Assembly (NCBI RefSeq): GCF_003583925.1
Contig: NZ_QYCN01000010.1
Span: 36,830 to 100,829 of the forward strand
DNA length: 64,000 nucleotides
Source of the DNA: Hymenobacter rubripertinctus
Lineage (GTDB): Bacteria; Bacteroidota; Bacteroidia; Cytophagales; Hymenobacteraceae
Direction of reading: 5' to 3'
This document shows positions 8,465 to 17,394 of the stretch, one piece after another; position 1 is the stretch's first letter, and each line of letters starts with the position of its first letter. Under the pieces are notes generated by a model. It was not told where the DNA came from. It ran no database searches and saw nothing but the letters and a program-made list of their open reading frames with translations. A program made the translations under genes and the position numbers.

Positions 8465-9934
8465 TTAGTCCATGATGCGCACGTTGCGCGAGTCCTTCAT
8501 GTAGAGGGAGCCGATGATAAAGGTAATCAGGGCGATAACTACCGGGTACACCAGGCCGAAGTAAATGCTGTGCTCCTGCAAGAAACCGCTGGGCTGGGCG
8601 GCGGCCCAAGCAACCATAGCCGTCGAAATCAGCGGGACCAGGCCCCCGAAAATGCCGTTGCCAATGTGGTAGGGCACCGACAGGGAGGTGTAGCGCACCT
8701 TGGTCGGAAACAGTTCCACGAGGTAGGCGGCAATGGGTCCGTAGGCCATGGTTACGAACAGCACGAGGAAGAAAATCAGCACAATCAGGCCGAGCATGTT
8801 GGGGTTGTTGGCCACTAGCACGGCGGGTACGGCCACGCCGGCGGCATCTACGGTGGCGGCGGTTTTTTCCACGGCCGGGCCGGCAAACTGCTTCAGGCCG
8901 TAGAAAATCGGGATGGTGAACACGGCCCCGCACAGCAGCCCGGTCATGATGATGCGCTTGCGGCCGATGCGGTCCGACAGGCTGCCGAAGTAGATGAAGA
9001 ACGGCGTGGCCAGCAGCAGGGCTACGCAGAGAATAATGCTGGCCGGAATCTGCTCAATCTTGAGCACGGTTTGCAGGAAGAAGTAGGCGTAGAACTGCCC
9101 GGTGTACCACACCACGCCCTGGCCCATAGTAGCCCCAAACAGGGCCAGCAGCACCAGCTTGCGGTTTTGGGGCTCCACGAACGAGTCGCGCAACGGCGAC
9201 TTGCTGGTGGTGCCTTCGGCCTTGGCTTTGGCAAAGAGCGGCGACTCATCGAGGCGGCGGCGGATGTAGTAGGAGGCCACGACCAGGAAGCCCGAGAGCA
9301 GGAACGGAATCCGCCAGCCCCAGATCTTGAAGGCTTCGTCGCCCACGGCCAGCCGGGTACCGATGAGTACTGCAATGCTCACGAACAGGCCAATAGTGGC
9401 CGTGGTCTGGATGAAGCTGGTGTAGTAGCCACGCCGGTTGTCGGGGGCGTGCTCGGCCACGTAGGTGGCCGCCCCGCCGTACTCGCCGCCCAAAGCCAGG
9501 CCCTGCACCACGCGCAGCAGAAACAGCAGAATGGGCGCCATCACGCCGATAGAAGCAAAGGTGGGCACCAGTCCGATGGCAAACGTGGAGCCGCCCATCA
9601 GCAGCAGCGTGAGCAGAAACGTGTACTTGCGCCCCACCATGTCGCCGATACGGCCGAACACGATGGCCCCAAACGGCCGCACCACGAAGCCTACGGCAAA
9701 AGCGGCCAGGGTGGCCAGCAGCGCCGCCAGGGGGTTCGTTTTGGGGAAGTAAAGCGTGGAAATGATGGTGGCCAGCGACCCGAAAATGTAGAAGTCGTAC
9801 CACTCAATCACCGTCCCGACGGAGGACGAGGTAATGACCTGCCAGATCTTGCTGGTCGAGACATTGTTGTTGTCGTGCTCCACCGGAGCATCCGCCCCGG
9901 CCGCGTAGCCGGGTTGCTTTACATCCTGTTCCAT
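8465..9934 (-). CDS. MFS transporter, metabolite:H+ symporter (MHS) family
   Basis: A 489-residue inner-membrane transporter with about 12 helices. It has the MHS signature EWYDFYIFGSLA near the N-terminus, MFS motif A GRIGDMVGRKY after TM2, RVVQGLALGGEYGG, and a second motif A-like GSLSDRIGRKR in the second half. Relatives move organic acids, betaines or proline by proton symport. The start is placed at MEQDVKQPGY because the upstream in-frame extension runs through the 9944-10075 repeat. Placement near acs/prpE fits organic acid uptake but does not fix the substrate. Confidence 0.88.
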   Translation of the reverse strand: MEQDVKQPGYAAGADAPVEHDNNNVSTSKIWQVITSSSVGTVIEWYDFYIFGSLATIISTLYFPKTNPLAALLATLAAFAVGFVVRPFGAIVFGRIGDMVGRKYTFLLTLLLMGGSTFAIGLVPTFASIGVMAPILLFLLRVVQGLALGGEYGGAATYVAEHAPDNRRGYYTSFIQTTATIGLFVSIAVLIGTRLAVGDEAFKIWGWRIPFLLSGFLVVASYYIRRRLDESPLFAKAKAEGTTSKSPLRDSFVEPQNRKLVLLALFGATMGQGVVWYTGQFYAYFFLQTVLKIEQIPASIILCVALLLATPFFIYFGSLSDRIGRKRIIMTGLLCGAVFTIPIFYGLKQFAGPAVEKTAATVDAAGVAVPAVLVANNPNMLGLIVLIFFLVLFVTMAYGPIAAYLVELFPTKVRYTSLSVPYHIGNGIFGGLVPLISTAMVAWAAAQPSGFLQEHSIYFGLVYPVVIALITFIIGSLYMKDSRNVRIMD

Positions 9935-9943
9935 TGCACTGGG

Positions 9944-10075
9944 GAATTTGGTGGTGGGAGATGAGTGGGAGATGAGTGGGGAGGTGGTGAAATGGTGAGA
10001 TGCTGTTCGGGGTCCTGACAGGCGGGGCCGCACAAGCAGGCTCCCCAAACAGCAACTCACCATTTCACCACCTCC
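9944..10075. repeat. Intergenic inverted repeat (20-bp perfect arms 9980-9999, 10056-10075)
   Basis: The arms read GGAGGTGGTGAAATGGTGAG and its complement, with weaker pairing continuing ~18 bp inward. An 11-nt direct repeat (GGGAGATGAGT) adjoins the left arm. The element fills the gap between the porin stop codon and the transporter start codon. A very similar motif (GGTGAAATGGTGAGATG) encodes the C-terminal end of the regulator at 26199-27554. Confidence 0.8.
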
Positions 10076-10087
10076 CCATTTCACCGC

Positions 10088-11557
10088 TTACAGGAAAATC
10101 ATGGTTTGCAGGGTTACCTCGGGGCGGTAGTTGATGTCCTGGGGGTTGGAGTAGTCGGGGCGGGCGCGGTAGTTGAGCGTGAGCTTGGCGTTGTGGCCGT
10201 CGAGCAGCACGTTGGCACCCAGGTCATACACATTCACGTTTTTGGCCCCGATGGCGTCGAGGCCTTCGTAGCGGCCGTGCTGCCAGGCCGCGTAGGGTTG
10301 CAGGCGGGCCTTTTCGCCCAGCACGTTTTTGGGTAGCAGGTAGCCGGCCTGCCCGTAGAGGGCCGAGCCCGTGCCCACCACGGGGTAGGCATTGCCACGC
10401 AAAGTGCCCGCGCCCGGAATTGCGGCCGAACCGCCGGCCGTGCTGGGGTTCAGGAGGCCAATGTTGCGGACGTAGTTAGGACCGAAATTGTAGTTATAAT
10501 ACACGCCATAAGCCGTGAAAGCCGTACCCGCATCCTTGTTCAGGGGCGTATCGAAGAACACATCGGCCGACAGAATGCCCAGGTTGTGGGTTTTGTAAGG
10601 CAGCGTGAACGGGTCCTGGGGCAGCGTGTTGGGCAGCGCGTTGGGCCGCGAGAACATGGCGTCCTTATTAAAGAGGAAGCCCGCCCCGATATTGAACACG
10701 CGCTTGGTGCCCAGGTAGGAGCCCACCTGATAGGGTAGCAGGTTGGCTTCCTGGTCGAGGAACTCGTAGGCGAAGTAGCCCTGGTAGGTTTTGTGGCTGT
10801 TGCGGGGGTTGTAGTCGGCCACGTTGGTGGGCAGCGTGGCGGGCGTGGCCGTTTGGCTGGTGGCGTAGGGGTCGTTCATCGACACGGCGTAATCGAACTT
10901 GCCGATCCGGCCCTTGGCGTAGATGCCCATCCAGCGGGCAAACTGGTCTATTTTCTCGATGGTGGGCCAGTTGGAAATCGGGGCGTCGTAGGCCAGGAAG
11001 TTGAGCGTACTGGCCCGCGTCATGCGCGAAATCCCGTTCTGATAGTGCAGGCCGGCCCCGATGTTCAGGTACTTGAACACCTTGTATTCCACCATGGCCT
11101 CGTGCACGAACAGCTGGGGTTTTTTGCCCGGGTCGCCAATGCCCACGCCCCCGCTCACGGCGTTCTGGTTGTTGATACCGAAGTGGGTGACAATGAGAAA
11201 GCGCGGGTTGAGCTGGGCGTAGAGCAACACCCGGGAGCGACGCAGGCCCACGTCGAAGGTGTTGTCCTGGGGGTCGCCGGCCACGTGCTGGGAGCCGGTG
11301 TTGTTGCGGTTGTAGCGCGTCCAGACCTGGTGCCAGTTGATGATGCGGAAGTATTTGGAGCCGTCGGGGGAGAGGTTCACCTTCAGGCCCGCCCCGTAGG
11401 GCACCGATTCGGTGGGGGACGCCGTGGCGGGTGGGGCGGCCTGAGGGGCCGGAGCCGGGGCGGGCGGGTTGCCGGCGGGCGGGGGCTGCACCTGGGCCGC
11501 GGCTCCGGCGGCCGTCAGCAACGCACTCACGGCTAAGGCGTAACGAACGTGTTGCAT
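10088..11557 (-). CDS. Outer-membrane porin-like beta-barrel protein
   Basis: An 489-residue exported protein. The signal peptide (MQHVRYALAVSALLTAAGAAAQ) is followed by a Pro/Ala-rich linker. The rest has alternating aromatic and polar strands such as HQVWTRYNRNN, RSRVLLYAQLNPRF and AKLTLNYRARPDY, ending in QTMIFL as expected for a barrel. It resembles phosphate-selective-porin-like proteins of Bacteroidota. The start is set at the ATG heading the signal peptide; an earlier in-frame start adds only 13 unlikely residues. It may share a transcript with the downstream MHS transporter, giving an outer plus inner membrane route for one solute (inference). Confidence 0.8.
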   Translation of the reverse strand: MQHVRYALAVSALLTAAGAAAQVQPPPAGNPPAPAPAPQAAPPATASPTESVPYGAGLKVNLSPDGSKYFRIINWHQVWTRYNRNNTGSQHVAGDPQDNTFDVGLRRSRVLLYAQLNPRFLIVTHFGINNQNAVSGGVGIGDPGKKPQLFVHEAMVEYKVFKYLNIGAGLHYQNGISRMTRASTLNFLAYDAPISNWPTIEKIDQFARWMGIYAKGRIGKFDYAVSMNDPYATSQTATPATLPTNVADYNPRNSHKTYQGYFAYEFLDQEANLLPYQVGSYLGTKRVFNIGAGFLFNKDAMFSRPNALPNTLPQDPFTLPYKTHNLGILSADVFFDTPLNKDAGTAFTAYGVYYNYNFGPNYVRNIGLLNPSTAGGSAAIPGAGTLRGNAYPVVGTGSALYGQAGYLLPKNVLGEKARLQPYAAWQHGRYEGLDAIGAKNVNVYDLGANVLLDGHNAKLTLNYRARPDYSNPQDINYRPEVTLQTMIFL

Positions 11558-11699
11558 AAGAAGGGAGGGAATGGTGGGGTGGAGGGAAATCAGCACTGGA
11601 ACCGGCCGGCCAATAGGCGCCCGGTTTTACTGTCTCCAAATAGCAGAATCCCCGCCCCGAACCCGCGCCCCGGCTATACTTCCGCTAAGTCCCTATAGC

Positions 11700-12125
11700 T
11701 CACCCCTGCCGAAACCGCTCCCACTTGATCAGCATGTACTTATCGCCCAGCTCCGTTATCATCATGCCCGAGCCCTTGAGGTTTTCCGGGTGCTGAAAAA
11801 ACTCAGCCAGCTCCTTCTGGTTCAGGATTTTGTAGGTGGGGTGGTAGTCCGTCTGGCGCGGGGCTTTCACCCCGTACTTTTTTACCCAGTTCATTACGCT
11901 CACGTGGCTCACGCCCAGCAGCCGCTCAATTTCACGGTAGCTCACCCCCTCCACGTAGAGTTGCAAGGCCTTAATGACGTAGTACGGGTTGGTTTCCTTG
12001 CCCGCCTTGGCCACCGAATAATGGTAGCCGCAGTTTCGGCACTTATACCGCTGCCGCCCCCCCACTACGCCACTTTTCGTAGCTTCCATCGACTCGCATT
12101 TGGGGCAGCGTAACTGGGACATCAT
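11700..12125 (-). CDS. IS1 InsA-like zinc-ribbon/HTH DNA-binding protein
   Basis: A 141-residue protein with an N-terminal zinc ribbon (C7, C10, C29, C32; CPKC and CRNCGYHYS) and a helix-turn-helix (YVEGVSYREIERLLGVSHVS, then MNWVKKYG). This is the arrangement of IS1 InsA and other IS1-type transposase N-termini. No catalytic DDE domain follows. Instead there is a unique ~50-residue C-terminal part (KILNQKELAEFFQHPENL). No terminal inverted repeats or InsB frame are visible nearby, so this looks like a domesticated regulator rather than a live element. The start could be either of two adjacent ATGs. Confidence 0.78.
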   Translation of the reverse strand: MMSQLRCPKCESMEATKSGVVGGRQRYKCRNCGYHYSVAKAGKETNPYYVIKALQLYVEGVSYREIERLLGVSHVSVMNWVKKYGVKAPRQTDYHPTYKILNQKELAEFFQHPENLKGSGMMITELGDKYMLIKWERFRQG

Positions 12126-12342
12126 CAGGCAGGTAAGTAACCGCTTACTGTAAGCTATAGGTAATTAGTAAAGATATAGCATTTTAGCAAAAAACCTCTT
12201 CTTCAACAGTCCTAAAATACGCCACATGAGAGCCATAAGACACCGGCGAGGCACCCATTTCCGAAGCAGTAAGAAAGTCCGGGGGGGTAAGCGCCACGTA
12301 ATCCGGTTGCAACAGGCAAGCGAGGTGCCCGCGCCAACAGCT

Positions 12343-12864
12343 ATGGACACGCTCCCTGACCGCGCATATTATTATGAAAAACTCGGGCTGCACCCCTGGC
12401 ACTGGCACCACCGCCAGCCCCCGCAGCTGGTGCGCCAACTGGCGGCCCGGCATCTGCTGGCCACGTTCTTCGACTGGCAGCGGCAGTTGCGGGCCCAGCC
12501 GGAACCGTTCTACCTAGCCCTCTGGCTGGTGAAGGGCCGGGAGTTTGCGCATTCTTCGCAAGTAGTAGTGGGCATGGGCAGTAAGCGGGCCCGGTACCGC
12601 AACACACACGGGGAGCCCGACCCGACAGGCCCTCCCCTGCCCCCGGAATACTGGCAGTTACCCGGGGCCGGGGCTCTGACTTGGACAACTCACCCCTGGC
12701 AAACCTTTCTCGACGCCTTCGACTACCCTACTGGCTGGCCGGCATGGGCCTTCGCCAACCCTCATTATGACTACGTCCACGAAGATGGCAGCCGCTACCT
12801 CGTGGTACAGACCAGTTGGGTATGGGTGGGCCAGTTGGCCGAAATTGGGGCCTCAGCCGAGTAG
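12343..12864 (+). CDS. Hypothetical cytoplasmic protein
   Basis: About 173 residues, rich in Trp, His and Pro (HPWHWHHRQPPQL, WAFANPHYDYVHEDG), with no signal peptide or membrane segment. I choose the ATG of MDTLPDRAYYYEK; an in-frame ATG at 12226 would add 39 Arg/Lys-rich residues. Its 3' end overlaps the convergent M28 peptidase gene by about 12 bp. No family recognised. Confidence 0.65.
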   Translation: MDTLPDRAYYYEKLGLHPWHWHHRQPPQLVRQLAARHLLATFFDWQRQLRAQPEPFYLALWLVKGREFAHSSQVVVGMGSKRARYRNTHGEPDPTGPPLPPEYWQLPGAGALTWTTHPWQTFLDAFDYPTGWPAWAFANPHYDYVHEDGSRYLVVQTSWVWVGQLAEIGASAE

Positions 12865-13789
12865 CACCACGGCCAGCAGCGCGTCTACGGCCAACCCTAA
12901 GCGGCGCATATCCAGGCGGGCCAGGGTGTCGGTGGGTTCGTGGTAGCTCTTGTTACGGTAGAAGGCCGTGTCGGTGAGCAGCACGGCCGAGTAGCCGAAG
13001 TGCCAGTAGTTGAGGTGGTCGGAAAAGTCGATGCCGGGCAGCCAGGCGGGGGCTTTGAAGCGCTTCACTGGCAGGGCGGCGGCCGTTTGGTAGCGCCGCG
13101 CCAACTGCCGGCCGAAGCGGCCGTTCCCGAATTTCTGGGCCACCGTTACGTAGTTGCCCTGGCTCCCATACACCCTATTTCAGCGGCCCCAACGGGTAGT
13201 CCTGGCTGCCCTTCCGGTCGTCGTAGTAGCCCAGCATTTCCAGGGCCACCATGCCGCGCACCGGCACGCCGGCCGCATGCAGCGACTGGGCGTGCACGTA
13301 GCTGCCCATCTGTTTGGTGCGGAAAAACGGCGGCTCCTCCAGCGTATACGCCACCAGATCTACCCGGTACGGCAGGTTGGGCTGCCGGCCCAGCAGCCGG
13401 GCCAGCTCCAGCAAAGCCGCTACGCCGGTACCGTTGTCATCAGCACCCGGCTGCTCCCCACACACGTCGTAATGCGCGCCCACTACAAGGCGGGGGCCGG
13501 TTTCGGGGCCGAAGTGGGCCAGCACGTTGTGGTAGCGCTGGCCCTCCACCTCGTAGGGTTGCTCAGTGGGCTGCCCCCCGGCGGCGGCCAGTTCGGCTTT
13601 AACGTAGTCGGCGGCCTGGTTCAGGCTGGCCTGGTGGCGGTAATTGCGCGGCTCGGGTGTGGTGGTGAGGGCCACCAGGTGGCGGCGCAAACGGGCCGTA
13701 TCGGCCGCAGCTTGGGTCATGGTTTGGGCTGGGGCTGCCGTAGCGGCTAATAGGCCCAGCAGCAGGCAAATAGGAAAGAGCTTGCGCAT
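12853..13789 (-). pseudogene. M28 family metallopeptidase with single-base frameshift
   Basis: Two adjacent frames together encode a ~310-residue secreted M28 aminopeptidase-like protein. The N-terminal part (13175-13789) has a signal peptide ending APAQ, the metal ligands in GAHYDVCGEQPGADDNGTG and the glutamate pair in TLEEPPFF. The C-terminal part (12853-13173) carries the last metal ligand, His in NKSYHEPTD. The first frame stops at TAG right after GPLK; the second resumes as VYGSQGNYV. One extra base between AAA and GTG accounts for the break. It may be a pseudogene, a sequencing error or a +1 programmed frameshift at AAA-TAG-G. Confidence 0.8.
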
Positions 13790-13927
13790 AATGCTTGATG
13801 CCGGTCAGCCGGAGCAGGATTTGTGTACGCGGGGCTAGTACAGCGTGAAGCCCCTCTCCCCTGTTGCTTCGGCCAAGATACGGTAATCAGCAGTTCAGTA
13901 AGCTTCGCCAACTGGTCCCTCTGCCCC

Positions 13928-13996
13928 TGCCACGATGAGCCAGCCGCCACCTTCCCCCGATTACAGGGGCCATGTGGCGGCTGGCTCATCGTGGCA
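13928..13996. terminator. Long hairpin between genes
   Basis: A perfect 23-bp inverted repeat (13928-13950/13974-13996) has a 23-nt loop that itself contains a C-run/G-run mini-stem. It lies between the M28 gene start and the 3' end of the next upstream gene. There is no T tract, so it may be a processing or attenuation hairpin rather than a simple terminator. Confidence 0.6.
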
Positions 13997-14017
13997 GATT
14001 ATGATAAAAACGCCGTA

Positions 14018-14599
14018 TCAGTCGTCGTCGTCTTTGCGGGGGCGGCCTTCTTTCGTACCGATGTACTGCACGCCCGCCATTACAACCTTGCTGTCTACTT
14101 TCACGCCCTGCTGACCCACCTGTACCCCCGGGGCTTTTACGCCGCCCCGGCCGTCGACTACCACGCCCCCGGCACTCACCCGGCCGTTTTTGGAGACGGA
14201 AACGCCCGCGTCATAGTCGCTCTGGTTCATGCCGAAGCAGTTCATTTTGTTGTTCAACGATATCATCACCGTACCCTCCTGCTGGTCGTACATGGCGCAG
14301 CCGGCCTGAATCTGGTAGCCCCCCACTTTTTGGGCGGGTATCGAGTAGAACGTAGTGCTGCCGGTTTTCTGGTGCAGCAGCGCCTTAACCCGCCCCCCAC
14401 GCAACAGGTTGGCAATCCAGACTACTTTGCTCAGGGCGGGGTCTCTGGTGATGACGACATTTTGCTCCCCCACCTTCACGCTGGCGGGTCCCACGAAATT
14501 ATCCTGCTCGTATCGGCCTAACACCCCAACAGTACCACTTTGGGCCATGCTCAAGGTTACCGACAGGCAGAAGAAAACTAAAAAAAGGACGTTTTTCAT
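14018..14599 (-). CDS. Secreted hypothetical protein with acidic C-terminus
   Basis: 193 residues starting at MKNVLFLVFFCLSVTLSMAQ, a clear signal peptide; the in-frame upstream extension lacks export character. The mature part has many short beta-prone segments and two Cys (GCAMYDQQ, NCFGMNQSDY) that could form a disulfide. A Gly/Val-rich stretch (GGVVVDGRGGVKAPGVQVG) precedes an unusual tail ending KDDDD. Probably periplasmic or surface-located. No family recognised. Confidence 0.68.
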   Translation of the reverse strand: MKNVLFLVFFCLSVTLSMAQSGTVGVLGRYEQDNFVGPASVKVGEQNVVITRDPALSKVVWIANLLRGGRVKALLHQKTGSTTFYSIPAQKVGGYQIQAGCAMYDQQEGTVMISLNNKMNCFGMNQSDYDAGVSVSKNGRVSAGGVVVDGRGGVKAPGVQVGQQGVKVDSKVVMAGVQYIGTKEGRPRKDDDD

Positions 14600-14813
14600 C
14601 TCTCTGAATGGATTTAGAATGGAATACCCACCCCTATTGGCAGGCCAGGCAACGGCCGGAACCACCGGCGGACCAGCAGTTGGGTAGAACGCACGATTTT
14701 TCGCGGCTCGTCGTGCTAAAGCACCTGGTGGCTGAAAAGCAGCGGGTTCGGCTACTGCCGGGCTGCTTGCCAGCAAGGACCGCCGATGGTTCCGCCGTTG
14801 TGAAAAGCCGGCC

Positions 14814-15227
14814 TTAGCGGGTGCCCGAATACGCCATGACCGACGTTGGACTGGCGGTGTACGACACGTCCAGGGTGCGCTCGTGAATCGAAATAGCTTG
14901 CAGCCCGCTGGTGTCGTCGGAGTTGGCGAAGGTGCCGTCCGCGTTCTTCTTCATCGTGGCCGTGAGGGTGGGCGCGTTGGGGGCGCTGAACGTAATTTTG
15001 ATCGTGTTCGAGCCGTTGTCGGCCACCGTGGCCATAACCCCCGTCAGGGCGGTGGGAATACCGCTGCCGGTGGTCAGGGCGTAGTCGCCGGTGTAAGTGG
15101 TCAGGGCTTCTTTCGGAACGACGTTGGTCGTGTTGTTGCCGCCGCTGGGGGCATCATCTTTTCCACAAGCGCCCAGTGCCAGGGTGCCGGCCAGTAGCGT
15201 GGCTTGCAGGAAGGAAGTCAGTTTCAT
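14814..15227 (-). CDS. Putative lipoprotein
   Basis: 137 residues with a lipoprotein signal peptide: the lipobox LALGAC places the lipidated Cys at residue 21, followed by GKDDAPSGGNN as a flexible tether. The mature domain is small and Thr/Ser/Asn-rich with repeated beta-prone segments (YTGDYALTTGSG, NTIKITFSAPNAP, LTATMKKNADGTF), suggesting a beta-sandwich. A separate 214-bp gap lies between it and the downstream secreted protein. Function unknown. Confidence 0.75.
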   Translation of the reverse strand: MKLTSFLQATLLAGTLALGACGKDDAPSGGNNTTNVVPKEALTTYTGDYALTTGSGIPTALTGVMATVADNGSNTIKITFSAPNAPTLTATMKKNADGTFANSDDTSGLQAISIHERTLDVSYTASPTSVMAYSGTR

Positions 15228-15355
15228 ATGGGAAGGAAGTGGATGCGGTGCCTACTCTATAAAGGTTTTCGGCGGCCCCTGGTGTCGCGACGCTCAAAGG
15301 TTACGACTGCCCGGCAGAACCGCTGTAAACGGGGCGTTACAAAGTGTATACACGC

Positions 15356-17251
15356 CTAATCTTCCTTCATAAATGCTTCTAAATCAACGGATTTACCCAG
15401 CCCCAGCTTTTGCTTCAGGCGGTGCTTACCCACCCGCACCGAGTGGGGCTCAATGTTGAGCAGGTTGGCAATTTCCTTGGTAGAAAGGCCCATGCGCAGG
15501 TAGGCGCAGTAGCGCAGGTCGGTGGCGGAGAGGGCTACCTGGGCCTGGGCGGCGAGGTGCTGGAAGAAGCGCGGGTGCACGCTCTCGAAGTGCCGGCAGA
15601 ACTGGTCCACATCGTCATCCAGTTGGAGGTTTTTGTCGATGAGGCGGAAGGCGGGCTTGAATTGCGGGCTTCCGTCGGCTACCTGCTCCAGCTCCTTGCG
15701 CAGCGTCAGCAGCAGCGCGTTTTTGCGCTCCACGCTGAGCGTCGTCGTGGCCAACTCCCGCTGCTTGTAATCCACCTCCTGCTGGAGCTGCGCTTGCTGC
15801 TGCTGAGCCAGCCGTTTCTCCTGGCGCTCCACCACGGCCTGTTGTTCGGAGAGTCGCAGGTGCTGCTCGGCCAGCCGCCGCCGCAGGCGGTTGGAGTAGA
15901 GCAAGGCCGCCGCTCCGGCCAGCAGCAGCAGCGCCATCCCAACCGTGAGCAGCAGCAGCCGGCGGTGGTAGGTGGCCTGCTGGGTAAGGGCACGGATGTT
16001 CAGGTCCTTCTTTTCCACCTCGTACTGAATCATGAGGCGGCGCATGGTTTGGAAATTGGCCCGGGCGGCCAGGGAATCGCGCACGGCGGCGTACTGCGTG
16101 AGGTGGGCGTAGGCGGCGGGCCAGTTACCCAGTTCGGTGCTGGCCAGTTGCAGGCGCTGGGTGATGGTGGCCTTATCGTCGAGGCTGCACGCGGCCAGGT
16201 ACTGGCTGGCCTGCCGGGTGGCGGCGGCGGCCAGGGCGGCGTGCTGGTGCCGGGCTTCGGCCAGGGCCAGAATGCTGTAGTTGTGCGCCAGCAGCGTTGT
16301 TATCCGGAGTGGCTTGGTGAGGGCCGTACTTTCGCGCAGCAACTGCCGGGTGCGCAGCAGGTCGCCGCGCCAGGTGTAGGCTTCGGCCAGGTTGGTCAGG
16401 AACGTGGGCAAATACTGCGGCGACACCGACTGGGACGCCTGTTGGCGGATAAGGGCCACGCCCCGCTCCAGGTTTTGAATGGCCACTCGCAGATGCGCCG
16501 GATTGCGCTGTTGGCGGTATAGCTCCAGGTAGCTGGAGTAGAAGTCGTTCATCACCAGCAGCTGGTCCTTCAGGCTGCCGCTGCGCCGGGCGGCGGCTTC
16601 GGCCCGACGATAATAGGCAAACGCGCTTTCCATTTGCTGCTCGTGGTAGAGGCAGTTGGCAATAGTATTGAGGCTGGTAGTCAGCTCCCGGTAACTGCCC
16701 AGCGTTTCGTAGGCCCGCACGGCTTGCAGCAGGTGATGCACGGCCCCGGCATAGTCGCTGAGCCGCTCCTGGAGTAGCAGGCCCCAGTTGTAGTGCAGCT
16801 GGGCCAGCCGGCCCGCCGCCCGCGGTCCGGCGGCTTTTCGGAGCAGGGGCTCGGCCATCTGGTAGGATTGCTGGGCCGGCCCGTCCTGCTCATGAAACAT
16901 GTACACGTTGCCCAGAGCCATCCAGCAGAAGCCCTGCTGCTCTACATTTCCGGCCTCGGTGGCCAGCGCCAGCGCCTGCCGGTTGAGAGCCAGGGCCTTT
17001 TCCCGGTTATAAGGCCGGTATTCCCAGGCCAGCCTGGTGAGGGTCCAGGCTTTGGTGGTATCCGTTTGGCTGGCCGAGGCCCGCGCCAGCGAGTCGATGA
17101 GCGGTTGGTTTTGCGCCAGGACCGGACCGCTTATCAGCACCAGACAGCAGCTGAACAGCCTGCGCCAGCCGGAAAAGCGCCCGGTGGCACGCAAGGCCAG
17201 GAGCAACCGCAACCAGGAAGACAGGAGCATATGGACACTTAGGAGAAGCAT
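15356..17251 (-). CDS. TPR-containing membrane regulator with LuxR-type HTH
   Basis: Up to 631 residues. It has a long signal-like N-terminus ending VLAQNQ, a periplasmic array of tetratricopeptide-like helices (about residues 50-400), one membrane helix (LLLLTVGMALLLLAGAAALL, about 420-440), a Gln-rich cytoplasmic coiled coil, and a C-terminal LuxR-type helix-turn-helix (LSTKEIANLLNIEPHSVRVG). This layout is common in Bacteroidota and is thought to pass an envelope signal to DNA binding. An internal ATG at 17230 is an equally good start. A consensus promoter lies just upstream at 17274-17281. Confidence 0.85.
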   Translation of the reverse strand: MLLLSVHMLLSSWLRLLLALRATGRFSGWRRLFSCCLVLISGPVLAQNQPLIDSLARASASQTDTTKAWTLTRLAWEYRPYNREKALALNRQALALATEAGNVEQQGFCWMALGNVYMFHEQDGPAQQSYQMAEPLLRKAAGPRAAGRLAQLHYNWGLLLQERLSDYAGAVHHLLQAVRAYETLGSYRELTTSLNTIANCLYHEQQMESAFAYYRRAEAAARRSGSLKDQLLVMNDFYSSYLELYRQQRNPAHLRVAIQNLERGVALIRQQASQSVSPQYLPTFLTNLAEAYTWRGDLLRTRQLLRESTALTKPLRITTLLAHNYSILALAEARHQHAALAAAATRQASQYLAACSLDDKATITQRLQLASTELGNWPAAYAHLTQYAAVRDSLAARANFQTMRRLMIQYEVEKKDLNIRALTQQATYHRRLLLLTVGMALLLLAGAAALLYSNRLRRRLAEQHLRLSEQQAVVERQEKRLAQQQQAQLQQEVDYKQRELATTTLSVERKNALLLTLRKELEQVADGSPQFKPAFRLIDKNLQLDDDVDQFCRHFESVHPRFFQHLAAQAQVALSATDLRYCAYLRMGLSTKEIANLLNIEPHSVRVGKHRLKQKLGLGKSVDLEAFMKED

Positions 17252-17273
17252 ATAGACTGACTATATAAGCGAC

Positions 17274-17281
17274 CAAAGATA
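17274..17281 (-). promoter_or_regulatory. Bacteroidetes-type -7 box (TATCTTTG)
   Basis: On the minus strand this reads TATCTTTG, an exact match to TAnnTTTG. It lies 22 nt upstream of the first possible start codon of the TPR-HTH regulator. No clear -33 TTG was seen. Confidence 0.5.
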
Positions 17282-17394
17282 CTATAACAGGATCTGGCTG
17301 ATAGCACACACCGCAACCGACAAGCGAAATACGCTCAGTCGGCCGGAATTCGGTTGCACAGCGGCGGAAGCCGGTACGGTCAGCCCATCGTGCC

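Noticed and set aside
11700..12125. Intact insertion sequence
   Set aside because: No transposase catalytic domain, no second frame and no terminal inverted repeats or target duplications were seen around the InsA-like gene.
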